Assembly (NCBI GenBank): GCA_015660965.1 | Contig: JACTVG010000003.1 | Coordinates: 1-64,000 of the forward strand | Direction: 5' to 3' | From: Methanoregulaceae archaeon | Lineage (GTDB): Archaea; Halobacteriota; Methanomicrobia; Methanomicrobiales; Methanospirillaceae | Length of the DNA: 64,000 nucleotides | In this document: positions 44,101 to 51,872 of the stretch, piece by piece | How positions within the stretch are numbered: the stretch's first letter is position 1 | Layout of the letters: each line of letters opens with the position of its first letter | The notes under the pieces: model-generated | Seen by the model: the letters and a program-made list of their open reading frames with translations, nothing else | Told to the model about the DNA's origin: nothing | The model's database searches: none | Position numbers and translations under genes: made by a program

Positions 44101-45834
44101 GGTGAACGCTGCTACCGGGGGTTGTGGAAGTACCGTGATGTAATCTATTAACTTCGTAGTATTGGTAGCATACAGATTAGATGCTGTTTCGCTGATGGTA
44201 TATGTTCCTTGCTTTGAATAAATGTGGGAAGCGTTGAATGTGGGGAGTGATGATGTGTTGCTGAAAGTTCCATCCCCCCACGTCCAATTCACCCATGTAG
44301 CATTATTATTCATGTTCGTGAGGTTGAATTGGACTGTGAGTGGTGTCAAACCTGAAATCGGAGTTCCGGTAAAGCCGGTTGTTGTTATACCGTAAACGGT
44401 AATGTGGTTCTGGTTTGTTGCCGTTGAGGTATCATATTGATTTGACGCTGTTTCATTGACGGTATATGTTCCGGGAGTGATATAGATGTGGGTAGTGTTT
44501 GCTAACGTTACTGAAGAAATATTTGCAACAGAACCATCACCGAAACTCCAGTTCCACCATGTCGCATTATCATAGGGAAGAGTTCGGTTGTATTGGATAT
44601 TTAGGGGTGCTACTCCTGCGGTGGGCTTTCCATTGAAACCGCTTTGCGTGTGATTATTAACCTGAATATAATTGGTCAATGTCGTTGTGTTTCTTGCATA
44701 TGGGTTAGCGGTGATTAAAGTGACCGAATAAAGCCCGCCACTTGAGTAGGTATACGAGGCATTGGCGTTGGCAACGCTTGTGGTATTAAACCAAGTACCT
44801 GTCCCAAATGTCCAGTTCCACATCGTCGCATTATCATTTGGGATTGTCCTATAAAATTGGACTAATAATGGATAGAAACCTGGAGTCTGCGTTCCTCTAA
44901 ATCCACTTGCCGTCTGGCTATAAGCATTAATATAATTTGTCTGCGTTGTGGTATTTGTTGAATATCGATTCGCTGCGGTTTCTGATACAGTATATGTTCC
45001 TTGCTTTGTATAGATGTGGGAAGCGTTGAATGTGGGGACTGATGATGTGTTGCTGAAAGTTCCATCCCCCCACGTCCAATTCACCCATAAGGCATTATTA
45101 TTCATGTTCGTGAGGTTGAATTGGATTTTGAGTGGTGTTAAACCTGAAGTTGGGGTTCCAGTAAAGCCGGCTATTGGTAGTTGTGGAAGAACCGTTATCA
45201 CCGACACGTTATCAAGAAGCACTCCAATGGAATTTGGAACTCCCTGATCAGAAAATTCAAGTCTAGTTTGAGTGGCAGTGGCATTAGCGAGAAGGGGTTG
45301 GGTGGTGTGTGTTTCCCATTGTAGGATCTCATTAGTAACTGATGTGCTATTTAGAACAAAATGCCCGTCCCAAGAAAATGCAAGTTTGCAATCATTAACG
45401 TCACGGCAGGCTTGAGCATATGATACCACATAATAATTACCAGGAATTGTATCAATCATCTGCCAGATTCTCACATTTGCCGGCTCACCACTGAGGATAC
45501 CATGAGGACCATCCCAATCAGTATCTAGTTCCGCCCATTGCGATCCATTTTTCGCAATAAAGCCATTGAATACCCCATTTTTCTGCAATTCTAGGTTTGC
45601 AACACTTGGACGAGTATGTCCGTTAAAAGATTCTGAACCACCAATCCATTCAACATTCCATCCGAGATTCTGATAACCGCTGGGGAAAATGTCCCAATTA
45701 CTGGAATCTGTAACGTTCGGGGTTTCAAACCCGCCATTCACGACATTAGGAGGAGGTAATGGCGTCACGGATCCAACTCCTACACTCACAAGAATCATCA
45801 CAAAGATTATTCCAATGACCAGCGGTCGTTTCAT
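41122..45834 (-). CDS. Giant PKD-repeat surface protein with a C-terminal membrane anchor
   Basis: About 1570 residues after a signal peptide (MKRPLVIGIIFVMILVSVGV). The first ~200 residues start with VVNGGFETP, resembling a DUF642/carbohydrate-binding-like domain. Nine to ten PKD beta-sandwich repeats follow, recognised by WNWSFGDG/WTWGDG and YTVTLIVSNAGG. An IPT/TIG-like domain lies in the middle (GSIDPSTGTSGTSVSITNL). The C-terminal ~250 residues contain a PGF-pre-PGF-like domain, a Ser/Gly/Thr-rich linker and a final transmembrane helix with basic end (AYFGWWKNRI). The protein is cell-surface attached, probably adhesive or structural. The start is ATG 45834; the upstream frame has no signal peptide. 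Confidence 0.9.
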   Translation of the reverse strand: MKRPLVIGIIFVMILVSVGVGSVTPLPPPNVVNGGFETPNVTDSSNWDIFPSGYQNLGWNVEWIGGSESFNGHTRPSVANLELQKNGVFNGFIAKNGSQWAELDTDWDGPHGILSGEPANVRIWQMIDTIPGNYYVVSYAQACRDVNDCKLAFSWDGHFVLNSTSVTNEILQWETHTTQPLLANATATQTRLEFSDQGVPNSIGVLLDNVSVITVLPQLPIAGFTGTPTSGLTPLKIQFNLTNMNNNALWVNWTWGDGTFSNTSSVPTFNASHIYTKQGTYTVSETAANRYSTNTTTQTNYINAYSQTASGFRGTQTPGFYPLLVQFYRTIPNDNATMWNWTFGTGTWFNTTSVANANASYTYSSGGLYSVTLITANPYARNTTTLTNYIQVNNHTQSGFNGKPTAGVAPLNIQYNRTLPYDNATWWNWSFGDGSVANISSVTLANTTHIYITPGTYTVNETASNQYDTSTATNQNHITVYGITTTGFTGTPISGLTPLTVQFNLTNMNNNATWVNWTWGDGTFSNTSSLPTFNASHIYSKQGTYTISETASNLYATNTTKLIDYITVLPQPPVAAFTNTTPRSGITPLSVQFTDRSTGGPPTMWNWSFGDGTWYNTTESLNKDPPLHQYTNPQTYTVNLTVSNAGGSNTKSEDGYITVLSQPPVAAFTNTTPRSGIAPLSVSFTDQSTNTPTSWNWEYKNVTVDWTQFAITQNPSYAFPAGTYDIRLTATNAGGSSNSETKLGYITSVPAPTVGSIDPSTGTSGTSVSITNLAGTGFYGTPTVNLHMGQTDITATGVNVVSSNKITCTIEIPSGATAGSWDVVVTNPDEQSGTKSGGFTVNPPPPVAGFTDVPTSGTVPLTVAFMDASTGTPTMWNWSFGDGTPWYNTTEIGNRNPPTHQYTNPQTYTVTLIVSNAGGSDTKTDYITVLPPPPVAGFTRVPASGIVPLTVQFTDRSTGGSPTMWNWSFGDGIWVNTTDSSFASPSHTYTSVGTYTVNLMVSNAGGNDTKIKNNYITVSIVPPVAGFTSDYTSGMRPLTVQFTDTSTESVTSRLWTFGDGLTSTEQNPSHQYTNTGSYTVQLTVSNDGGSNTESKMNYITVSPVQLVAQYTWDPPEQMEGQQNQVHFVSTSTGGQITEYEWDFGDNTIGTTASIDHSFLKSGVYYVKLTVTDYGGQVNDITHDISILANTTTTSTSVSGLTYNTSEAAETTPILDLNVANVANAGGVVSYTGQTVTIQNPDNAWKAMTFVANNVDATQSGNLIMNNVQEVNVESQPQTVALDPSVGTVSTSLNVSLKQYVENVPVETNVIQGVSSDVFNGFQLVANTNGQDVKDVAYSLEVKNAQLIDTNLTTITGHIAAKITMSISDAWVQSHGPTTDAIKIIRYSDDGATIEMLTTRFLGRDGANDVFEADSPNGLSIFGLVSLAAQQAASQGNQGGTTGSAGTNTESAGTAQSSNAGTYGVSGGGGGSGGSRSGGQVQGESQQVNFPEQKATEQKSSEPGTAKIKESRPVPISSPTPITPFQKPAIITDVGMFTWLFGIILENPIAMAIVIAIIPVVAYFGWWKNRI

Positions 45835-46415
45835 ATCATTCAGTCCTTGCAAAAATAGAGGTACCCGAAGGAATCGATGAAATACTAACAAATGCAGTGT
45901 TTAGCAGCCTAAACTGTTGAACCATAAAACGAATTACAATAAGACGTAAAATTGAGTGTAAAATATTCGTTATTTTTCCTGGTTGCTGCTTCCTATCCAT
46001 TAGTCAATTCCTCCTGCTTATCAAACTCTTCCCTTGAATGATAGAGTGCGGAATGGCTGGAATTGCTGAGTGGCGGTAGTTTATAACGTAAATTGATAGT
46101 TTAGCAGATGATTGTTGAGTACTGGGTCTTCTGCTTAGATTTTTGGAAGAGAATACACTTTGTGTAGTTTTAGTTTAAAATCCTCCTATATGATACAAGA
46201 TACAAATATAATTTTTCTACTTTGCATTTTTATATAAATATCAACGTATGGAGATATTATTTTCAAATAAATAAATATACCGTATTAAATATGAGCTATA
46301 TATGACTATATCAGAATATATACCACATAACGCTAGGGATTTTGATTTTCAGAAGAGAATATTATCGTTAGATTGTTAACAATTCAGTAGCGGGCATACT
46401 TTATGATTTCAAATA
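45835..46415. other. Long AT-rich upstream region of the PKD protein gene
   Basis: About 580 bases without a credible gene. AT-rich segments (46200-46320) could hold promoters. Nothing else recognised. Confidence 0.4.
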
Positions 46416-47984
46416 TTATAATTTCGTCTGAGTTTGCTCTCTCATATACGAAAGTAAATAATAAGGTCCGCCAATTCCCTTACCGGACGAACTGCTACCT
46501 TTCCATCCAACAAATGATTGAGATCCAGGCCACGCCCCGGTTGTTGCACCACCACGCCTGTTTGCGTACGCGACACCAAACTGAATATTGTCAAAGAAAT
46601 AGTCAACCTCGTCTCTATCTTCAGAGAAAATACCCGCCGTAAGTCCGTACTCAGTATTATTTGCTTCAATCATGGCTTCTTGAAGGGTTGAAACCGTTTC
46701 AACAATAACAAATGGTATGAATAGTTCCCTCTTTTGCAATGGGTGTCCTCTTGTAAGTTGGGTTACAACAGTAGGTTGAACATAATTCCCATAGAAAAAA
46801 TTACCGTCGGCAATTACTTCTCCACCAATAACAATTTTTCCACCATCCTTTTTCACTTGATCGACAGCATCTCGGTACTTTTTCATTGCGTTTGCATCAA
46901 TCAACGGGCCAATGGAAGTGTCCTTATTCCGAGGATCACCAATAACAAGGGTCTTTATCTGATTAACAAGTACCTTAACAAATTGATCTGCAATTGATAT
47001 GTGAACATAGACTCGCGATGTTGCACTACATTTTTGGCCACTATAGCCATACGAAGATTTTACCACACCAGATACAGCTTTCTTGAGATCAGCTCGTTCA
47101 GTTACAATAACCGGGTTTTTGCTTCCAGTTTCAGTTATAACTGGTTTTGGGTACGGTTGTTTTGTTGTAAAAGCACGATGCAAGAACAAACCAACTTCAC
47201 GGGAACCCGTAAATGCAATGCCATCAATATTTGGGTTTCCCGTGATAATATTGCCAAATATCTCACCGGGGCCGGTAATGTATTGAATACCCGCAGGAGG
47301 AAAGCCGGCGGTAATGAGTGCCTTGTAGAGTTTTAATGCGGAGTATGGTGCGAGACTGGTCGGTTTCAGGACAACCGAATTACCTGTGATAAGGGCTGCT
47401 CCAACCATCCCTGCAGCAAGACTAAGGGAGAAATTAAACGGTGATATAACCGCCCATGCACCGTAAGGTCGCATGACGCTTCGGCACTTTGCTTTCGGTT
47501 TTTCGGGTTTCATCGGAACGATGAACCCCTTATTTTTCTTATAGATATCAACATGATATCGAAGCATATCGACTGCTTCACTCACTTCAGCGATCGCTTC
47601 GTATCGGTTCTTTCCGGTTTCATAGGTGATAAGTGCGGACAAGAGAAATTTTTGAGAGTCGATAATATCTGCAGATTTTTGTATGATTTTTACACGCTGA
47701 TTCCAATTCAAATCTTTCCATTCAAGAAATCCTTGTTTTGCGGTATTAATTGCCGTTCGGATTTGATTTGGTGTTGCGGTCTGGAATTTGCCGACAAGGA
47801 TCCTTTTATCAAACGGTGATCTCACCTCAAATTCTGGAGCAGAGTAAATTTCCTTTCCTCCTATAAAGAGTGGATGTGAGTTACCGAGTTCGGGTCCAAT
47901 TTTCTCGAGAGCTCTTTCATATTCCTTGTGTATGCTCTCATCAACGAGAAGATCGATATAGGTCACTTTTTTTCCTTTTTTCAT
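46416..47984 (-). CDS. 1-Pyrroline-5-carboxylate dehydrogenase (aldehyde dehydrogenase family)
   Basis: The 522-residue ALDH-fold protein has the nucleotide-binding region SVVLKPTSLAPYS and FTGSREVGLFLHRAF, the catalytic Glu in VITETGSKNP (Glu 285) and the catalytic Cys in GYSGQKCSATSR (Cys 319). The C-terminus (GPYYLLSYMREQT) matches P5C dehydrogenases. It oxidises glutamate semialdehyde/P5C to glutamate with NAD(P)+. Together with the proline dehydrogenase at 40315 it would degrade proline to glutamate, unusual for a methanogen; the giant PKD gene lies between them. Confidence 0.88.
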   Translation of the reverse strand: MKKGKKVTYIDLLVDESIHKEYERALEKIGPELGNSHPLFIGGKEIYSAPEFEVRSPFDKRILVGKFQTATPNQIRTAINTAKQGFLEWKDLNWNQRVKIIQKSADIIDSQKFLLSALITYETGKNRYEAIAEVSEAVDMLRYHVDIYKKNKGFIVPMKPEKPKAKCRSVMRPYGAWAVISPFNFSLSLAAGMVGAALITGNSVVLKPTSLAPYSALKLYKALITAGFPPAGIQYITGPGEIFGNIITGNPNIDGIAFTGSREVGLFLHRAFTTKQPYPKPVITETGSKNPVIVTERADLKKAVSGVVKSSYGYSGQKCSATSRVYVHISIADQFVKVLVNQIKTLVIGDPRNKDTSIGPLIDANAMKKYRDAVDQVKKDGGKIVIGGEVIADGNFFYGNYVQPTVVTQLTRGHPLQKRELFIPFVIVETVSTLQEAMIEANNTEYGLTAGIFSEDRDEVDYFFDNIQFGVAYANRRGGATTGAWPGSQSFVGWKGSSSSGKGIGGPYYLLSYMREQTQTKL

Positions 47985-48031
47985 ATCAATAACCCTCTAC
48001 TCTTTTTGGGTTCCCACACACCCTGAATTTT

Positions 48032-48745
48032 TCACTCTATTAGCGGTCGAACTTTAGCATTCCAAGAAGGAAAGCTCATCACGTAGTCAACACCACAGAC
48101 CGTCTTAACAGGACGTTCAATGAGGAGGGAGAGGAGTTTTTTCAGACCGGACCTAGTTTCATTCTCCGGACCATATGGATTGATACTCCATTTTCCGTGT
48201 TCCTTAATGACATAATCACAGATGAACAGAACATCTCCAAAGAAATAACATGTAAACCCGGGGGTATGACCACCAAGATGAACTGCAGAAAGATCGTTTT
48301 CGGTGAAACTACCGGAAAAAAGTGTATCGAACGGGAAACCCCGACACATATCATGATTGGAATCATCTTTATGGATTACAACCCGTGCAGGATATAGAGA
48401 ACGATACAGATTGCTTGCTCCAAGAAAATGGTGGTGAGTGAAAAAGATAGTATCGATCTGCGGTACTGATTGGTCATAGGTTGAAGGGCAATCGATCATG
48501 AAGACATTTTTTTCAGCCTCGACCCGGTATGCAGCGTGTTCATAGCCAAGTTCCGGAACCGAGTTCAATCTAGTTACTCGATCGTTTACTCGACTGCTAT
48601 TAACGCGTCTACGGGCAGAGTTCTCATCACAGGAATAAAATTTCTGCTTCGACGCTCCACAGAAAGGACAATTGTCGGGAAGGTATCCGACCATGTTATA
48701 CCCACAAACCTGGCAGACGTATTGTTCCTTGGTATCGGCGTCCAT
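48032..48745 (-). CDS. Rubredoxin-like plus metallo-beta-lactamase-fold protein with an incomplete metal motif
   Basis: The first ~40 residues have YVCQVCGYNMVGYLPDNCPF and CGAS, a rubredoxin-like four-Cys site. The rest has the metallo-beta-lactamase fold with TIFFTHHHFLGASNLY, HLGGHTPGFTCYFFGDVLF and DYV. In place of HxHxDH the sequence is HHHFLG: the first two His are kept, the Asp and last His are missing. Flavodiiron-like oxygen reduction is therefore doubtful; another hydrolase-like or sensory function is possible. Reverse strand, downstream of the redoxin gene. Confidence 0.75.
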   Translation of the reverse strand: MDADTKEQYVCQVCGYNMVGYLPDNCPFCGASKQKFYSCDENSARRRVNSSRVNDRVTRLNSVPELGYEHAAYRVEAEKNVFMIDCPSTYDQSVPQIDTIFFTHHHFLGASNLYRSLYPARVVIHKDDSNHDMCRGFPFDTLFSGSFTENDLSAVHLGGHTPGFTCYFFGDVLFICDYVIKEHGKWSINPYGPENETRSGLKKLLSLLIERPVKTVCGVDYVMSFPSWNAKVRPLIE

Positions 48746-48803
48746 ACACGATCTTATGGTGCAATCGGGGGTTTGATGTGAAAAATCTATCCTATACTAA
48801 TTT

Positions 48804-49340
48804 TCATTGGTCTGAAGATCTTTCGAGCTCTTTTGCACGATTAATCAAGTCCCAGACTTGTGAATCCGTTGAATAACCCTTCCCAGCCCATTGTATAGTT
48901 CCATTAGTATCGAGAAGAAAAACATATCCTAAGGATCGGTCATCCATACTAAGGAAGTGCCGAATATCCAATGAGTTCCCATAGTATGTCAGAACAAACG
49001 GATGTTTCTCTTCAGGGATGCTAAATCGCATACCTGAGTCGATGGTCGATAACATCAGCTCTCCCCATAGAGTATCAATCATCGAGACTTCATAGATCAC
49101 ATATCCACTATTTTTACCGAATGCTTGCCGAAACAGATTCGTCCATGAATCAAGCATCGCATGGGCAGAGCGTTCAAACGCAATCGATATAAGTGCAACT
49201 TTACCACGGGCAGCTGCTGGGAGAGTATCCTTAGAACCAACGAGTGAGTGGGCGTGGATTGTTGGAAATTCTTGTCCGATAATATTCAATCGTTCGGCTC
49301 CTAAGTTCGGTGCAGCCGTGTTGATCCATAACGCCTTCAT
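48804..49340 (-). CDS. ATP10-/redoxin-like protein
   Basis: A 178-residue protein resembling the thioredoxin-fold ATP10 family: KVALISIAFERSAHAMLDSW, VIYEVSMIDTLW, FVLTYYGNSLDIRHFLSMDD, GYVFLLDTNGTIQWAGKGY. There is no CxxC in the usual position, so redox activity is not assured. It lies 58 bases upstream of the rubredoxin/beta-lactamase-fold gene in the same direction. Confidence 0.6.
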   Translation of the reverse strand: MKALWINTAAPNLGAERLNIIGQEFPTIHAHSLVGSKDTLPAAARGKVALISIAFERSAHAMLDSWTNLFRQAFGKNSGYVIYEVSMIDTLWGELMLSTIDSGMRFSIPEEKHPFVLTYYGNSLDIRHFLSMDDRSLGYVFLLDTNGTIQWAGKGYSTDSQVWDLINRAKELERSSDQ

Positions 49341-49465
49341 CTACTTAATATCGTTTCTGATATCGTTGGGTGAAAGCTATACCTCAACTCTGAAGGAAAA
49401 ATGTGGTTTCCTAGGAGGAGGTACAATATGGAGATTCTTTAATCTTAAACATAGAATTACTGACT

Positions 49466-49771
49466 ATGTCACCAAGACGACTACCTGATTCTCATCGCAA
49501 TACAAAACCGCCCCATGCCGAAATATGGAAAAGCCAGGATAAGGTACGTCACAAAGAAGAAGAGAAGCACCACCCGTTCGCAAAACCACATCCACACCCC
49601 CCACATAAAGCCCAAAAAAAGCCAAAGTTAGCTCCTAAACACCACCCGCACCCAGAACCGTTGGGCAAAAATGTTGATGTGGGTCCACTCGCAGATCGTC
49701 CCAGACCAGGTAAGCTTACAAAAAAAGCGACTAAGCCCAGAAGTTCTCAACAAAAGAAAAAGTCACGCTAA
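49466..49771 (+). CDS. Low-complexity His/Pro/Lys-rich protein
   Basis: A 101-residue hydrophilic protein, strongly basic, with repeated His-Pro motifs (KEEEKHHPFAKPHPHPPH, KHHPHPEP). It probably binds metal or nucleic acid; no family is recognised. It is followed after 20 bases by the conserved small protein 49792-50031, so they may form an operon. Confidence 0.6.
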   Translation: MSPRRLPDSHRNTKPPHAEIWKSQDKVRHKEEEKHHPFAKPHPHPPHKAQKKPKLAPKHHPHPEPLGKNVDVGPLADRPRPGKLTKKATKPRSSQQKKKSR

Positions 49772-49791
49772 ACGATCAAGAGGTTAAACAA

Positions 49792-50031
49792 ATGGCGAAA
49801 GTCGATGGATTCATGGGTATGGTTTTATCATTTGTTGCTTCACCACAGGGTCAAGAAGCTGTTCACCAATATCTTTCTTCACCAGAAGGACAAGCTGCTC
49901 TCAATTCTTATCTTGCAACCCCAAAAGGTCAACAGAACGCAAAAATACTCCTCGGTCGGATGCTCGATAAACTTGATCTACCTACTGAAGTAAAGGAATC
50001 AATTCGGAAAGCCCTCTCCCAAAAGAAGTAA
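49792..50031 (+). CDS. Small protein with SPxGQ repeats
   Basis: The 79-residue protein has three short repeats (SPQGQEAVHQYL, SPEGQAALNSYL, TPKGQQNAKILL) in a helical context, ending in a basic helix. The family is not recognised, but the repeat structure and good spacing from the upstream gene support a real gene. Function unknown. Confidence 0.65.
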   Translation: MAKVDGFMGMVLSFVASPQGQEAVHQYLSSPEGQAALNSYLATPKGQQNAKILLGRMLDKLDLPTEVKESIRKALSQKK

Positions 50032-50041
50032 AAGATTTAGG

Positions 50042-50413
50042 TTATTTTGATCTGAAATATCCTCTGAGGATAAACCATACTCCAAGTAATATCAAGAAAA
50101 TTGCAGCAATGAATGGCCATAGATTGGGGGGTGCCCATACTATACCAATACCGATAATAATCATGAATATACCGAGGATAGTGTAAGTCAATTGTGAGCG
50201 ATGCATAAAATTTGGCGAAGTGGCGTCTTGAGATGTACTTTCTTCAGGTTTCTGAAATGCTGATCCAAGAAAACCAAGACCAAGACCAATTAATGCACCT
50301 GGCCCGGGATAGTTGAGAAGAATCCCTAGACCGAGACCGATGAGTACTCCGGCTGGTATCAGGAAATGTCGTCCTTTCCGTCTCCTATATTCTCTTCCTT
50401 CATCACTTACCAT
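50042..50413 (-). CDS. Small membrane protein
   Basis: A 123-residue protein with a basic N-terminus, a Gly-rich hydrophobic segment (IGLGLGILLNYPGPGALIGL) and two C-terminal helices (about 75-115). The family is not recognised. Convergent with the 49792 gene, with 10 bases between the stops. Confidence 0.6.
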   Translation of the reverse strand: MVSDEGREYRRRKGRHFLIPAGVLIGLGLGILLNYPGPGALIGLGLGFLGSAFQKPEESTSQDATSPNFMHRSQLTYTILGIFMIIIGIGIVWAPPNLWPFIAAIFLILLGVWFILRGYFRSK

Positions 50414-50569
50414 ATACCGCTATTTCTCTACAAATTGTAATAAACTTATGACAGATTTTATCGTGTGACGAATTGCATTCCAATAAATTCGAGAATTCCT
50501 TATGCACATTCCTCACGTAATATAAAAAGGAAAATTCATTAAGTTCGAGGCAATATTGATCCTCGTGGA

Positions 50570-51490
50570 TTGACCGTGAGTGGTAAGGCTGACATTTTTA
50601 TCGCCGATGCATCGAATCGGATGGATGGAATGCAAAAGATCCTTTCTCAGTTCGATTTATCCATATTTTCCAGTGCGAAGGTTGCCCTAAAGGCAAACTA
50701 TAACAGTGCTGATCCCTATCCAGCATCCACACATATCGATACCCTTCAGGTACTTGTAAGAACGCTTCAATTACAAAAACCCGAAAAACTTACACTTGCT
50801 GAACGGAGTGGAATGGGTAGTACACGAACAGTTCTCGAAGATCAAGGCGTTATAGCGTTGTCACGGCAACTTGGTTTCTCTGTAATTGTACTTGACGAAC
50901 TGGAACGCATTGGCTGGCAGGAAATCCAAGCACCAAACCTTCATTGGAAACGCGGTTTTTTCATAGCCAACTTATTCACCCGTTCGGATCGTATCGTCCA
51001 GACGTGCTGTCTCAAGACACACCGATTCGGGGGTCACTTTACCTTATCGCTGAAAAATTCTATGGGCTGTATCGCCCGCCGGGTTCCCGGAGTTATCCAT
51101 GATTTTATGGGCGAACTTCATATGTCACATTTCCAGCGCTCGATGATTGCAGAGATTAACAAATTTTACCGAAATGATCTCATTGTTATGGACGCCAGTG
51201 AAGGATTTTCGACCGGTGGACCGGATAAAGGAAAAATCATTAAACCCGGTGTAATTATTGCCGGTAATGACCGGATTGCAATCGATGCTGTTGGTGTGGC
51301 CCTGCTCCGTTCGTTTGGAACTATCCATGACATCATGGAACGGAGTGTCTTTTCCCAAGAACAAATAGCACGAGCGGTAGAACTTGAGGTGGGTGTGGGG
51401 TCTACTGCCGAAATCAAACTTGTACCACTTGACGCTCCCAGTGAAAAGGTAGCCGATACGGTTCAGACACAGTTTGATGCAGAAAAGTAG
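50570..51490 (+). CDS. DUF362 domain protein
   Basis: The 306-residue protein contains the DUF362-like core: VALKANYNSADPYPASTHID near the N-terminus, QTCCLKTHRFGGHFTLSLKN and SMGCIARRVPGVIHDFMGEL, then LIVMDASEGFSTGGPDKGKI and IAIDAVGVALLRSFG. These proteins often accompany iron-sulfur clusters; here only two to three Cys are present, without a ferredoxin domain. The start is TTG 50570 (or GTG 50576). Function unknown. Confidence 0.8.
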   Translation: MTVSGKADIFIADASNRMDGMQKILSQFDLSIFSSAKVALKANYNSADPYPASTHIDTLQVLVRTLQLQKPEKLTLAERSGMGSTRTVLEDQGVIALSRQLGFSVIVLDELERIGWQEIQAPNLHWKRGFFIANLFTRSDRIVQTCCLKTHRFGGHFTLSLKNSMGCIARRVPGVIHDFMGELHMSHFQRSMIAEINKFYRNDLIVMDASEGFSTGGPDKGKIIKPGVIIAGNDRIAIDAVGVALLRSFGTIHDIMERSVFSQEQIARAVELEVGVGSTAEIKLVPLDAPSEKVADTVQTQFDAEK

Positions 51491-51510
51491 ATAACAGTCA
51501 ATATTTTTTA

Positions 51511-51768
51511 TTAAAAGACCTTCGGGATTACACCGCAGTACCCATTCACGCACCCGTAGTGTCCAGCACCACAATCGTCATCCGATGTGCAGCTTTGAAA
51601 GTTATGCGAGGGTCGTGAGAAATCCGGAGTGTCTGTCGGTTTCACAATTATTGGTGGTGTTGTCACCTTGCCACCTGAAGGAAGTTTAGTAGAACACCCG
51701 GCAACTATTACAAGACCAATCACAAGGAACAGTAAAAGGAGAAGATACACAGGAATTCTTCGGAACAT
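51511..51768 (-). CDS. Small lipoprotein with a Cys-rich tail
   Basis: The 85-residue protein has a signal peptide with lipobox (LVIVAGCST, Cys ~25) and then a Thr/Pro-rich spacer. Its last 28 residues carry five Cys (SCTSDDDCGAGHYGCVNGYC), a pattern like small disulfide-rich (dickkopf/EGF-like) modules. It would be tethered outside the cell with two disulfides likely. Lies downstream of the PH-domain gene on the same strand. Confidence 0.7.
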   Translation of the reverse strand: MFRRIPVYLLLLLFLVIGLVIVAGCSTKLPSGGKVTTPPIIVKPTDTPDFSRPSHNFQSCTSDDDCGAGHYGCVNGYCGVIPKVF

Positions 51769-51872
51769 ATGTCCAAATATCCCTTACGACAAAATAAGGT
51801 TTATTTATCCATCGTACTGACACGGTGTGTATTTGTAAGTAAACTTTTAATCGGAAAAATTGGTGGGTAAAA

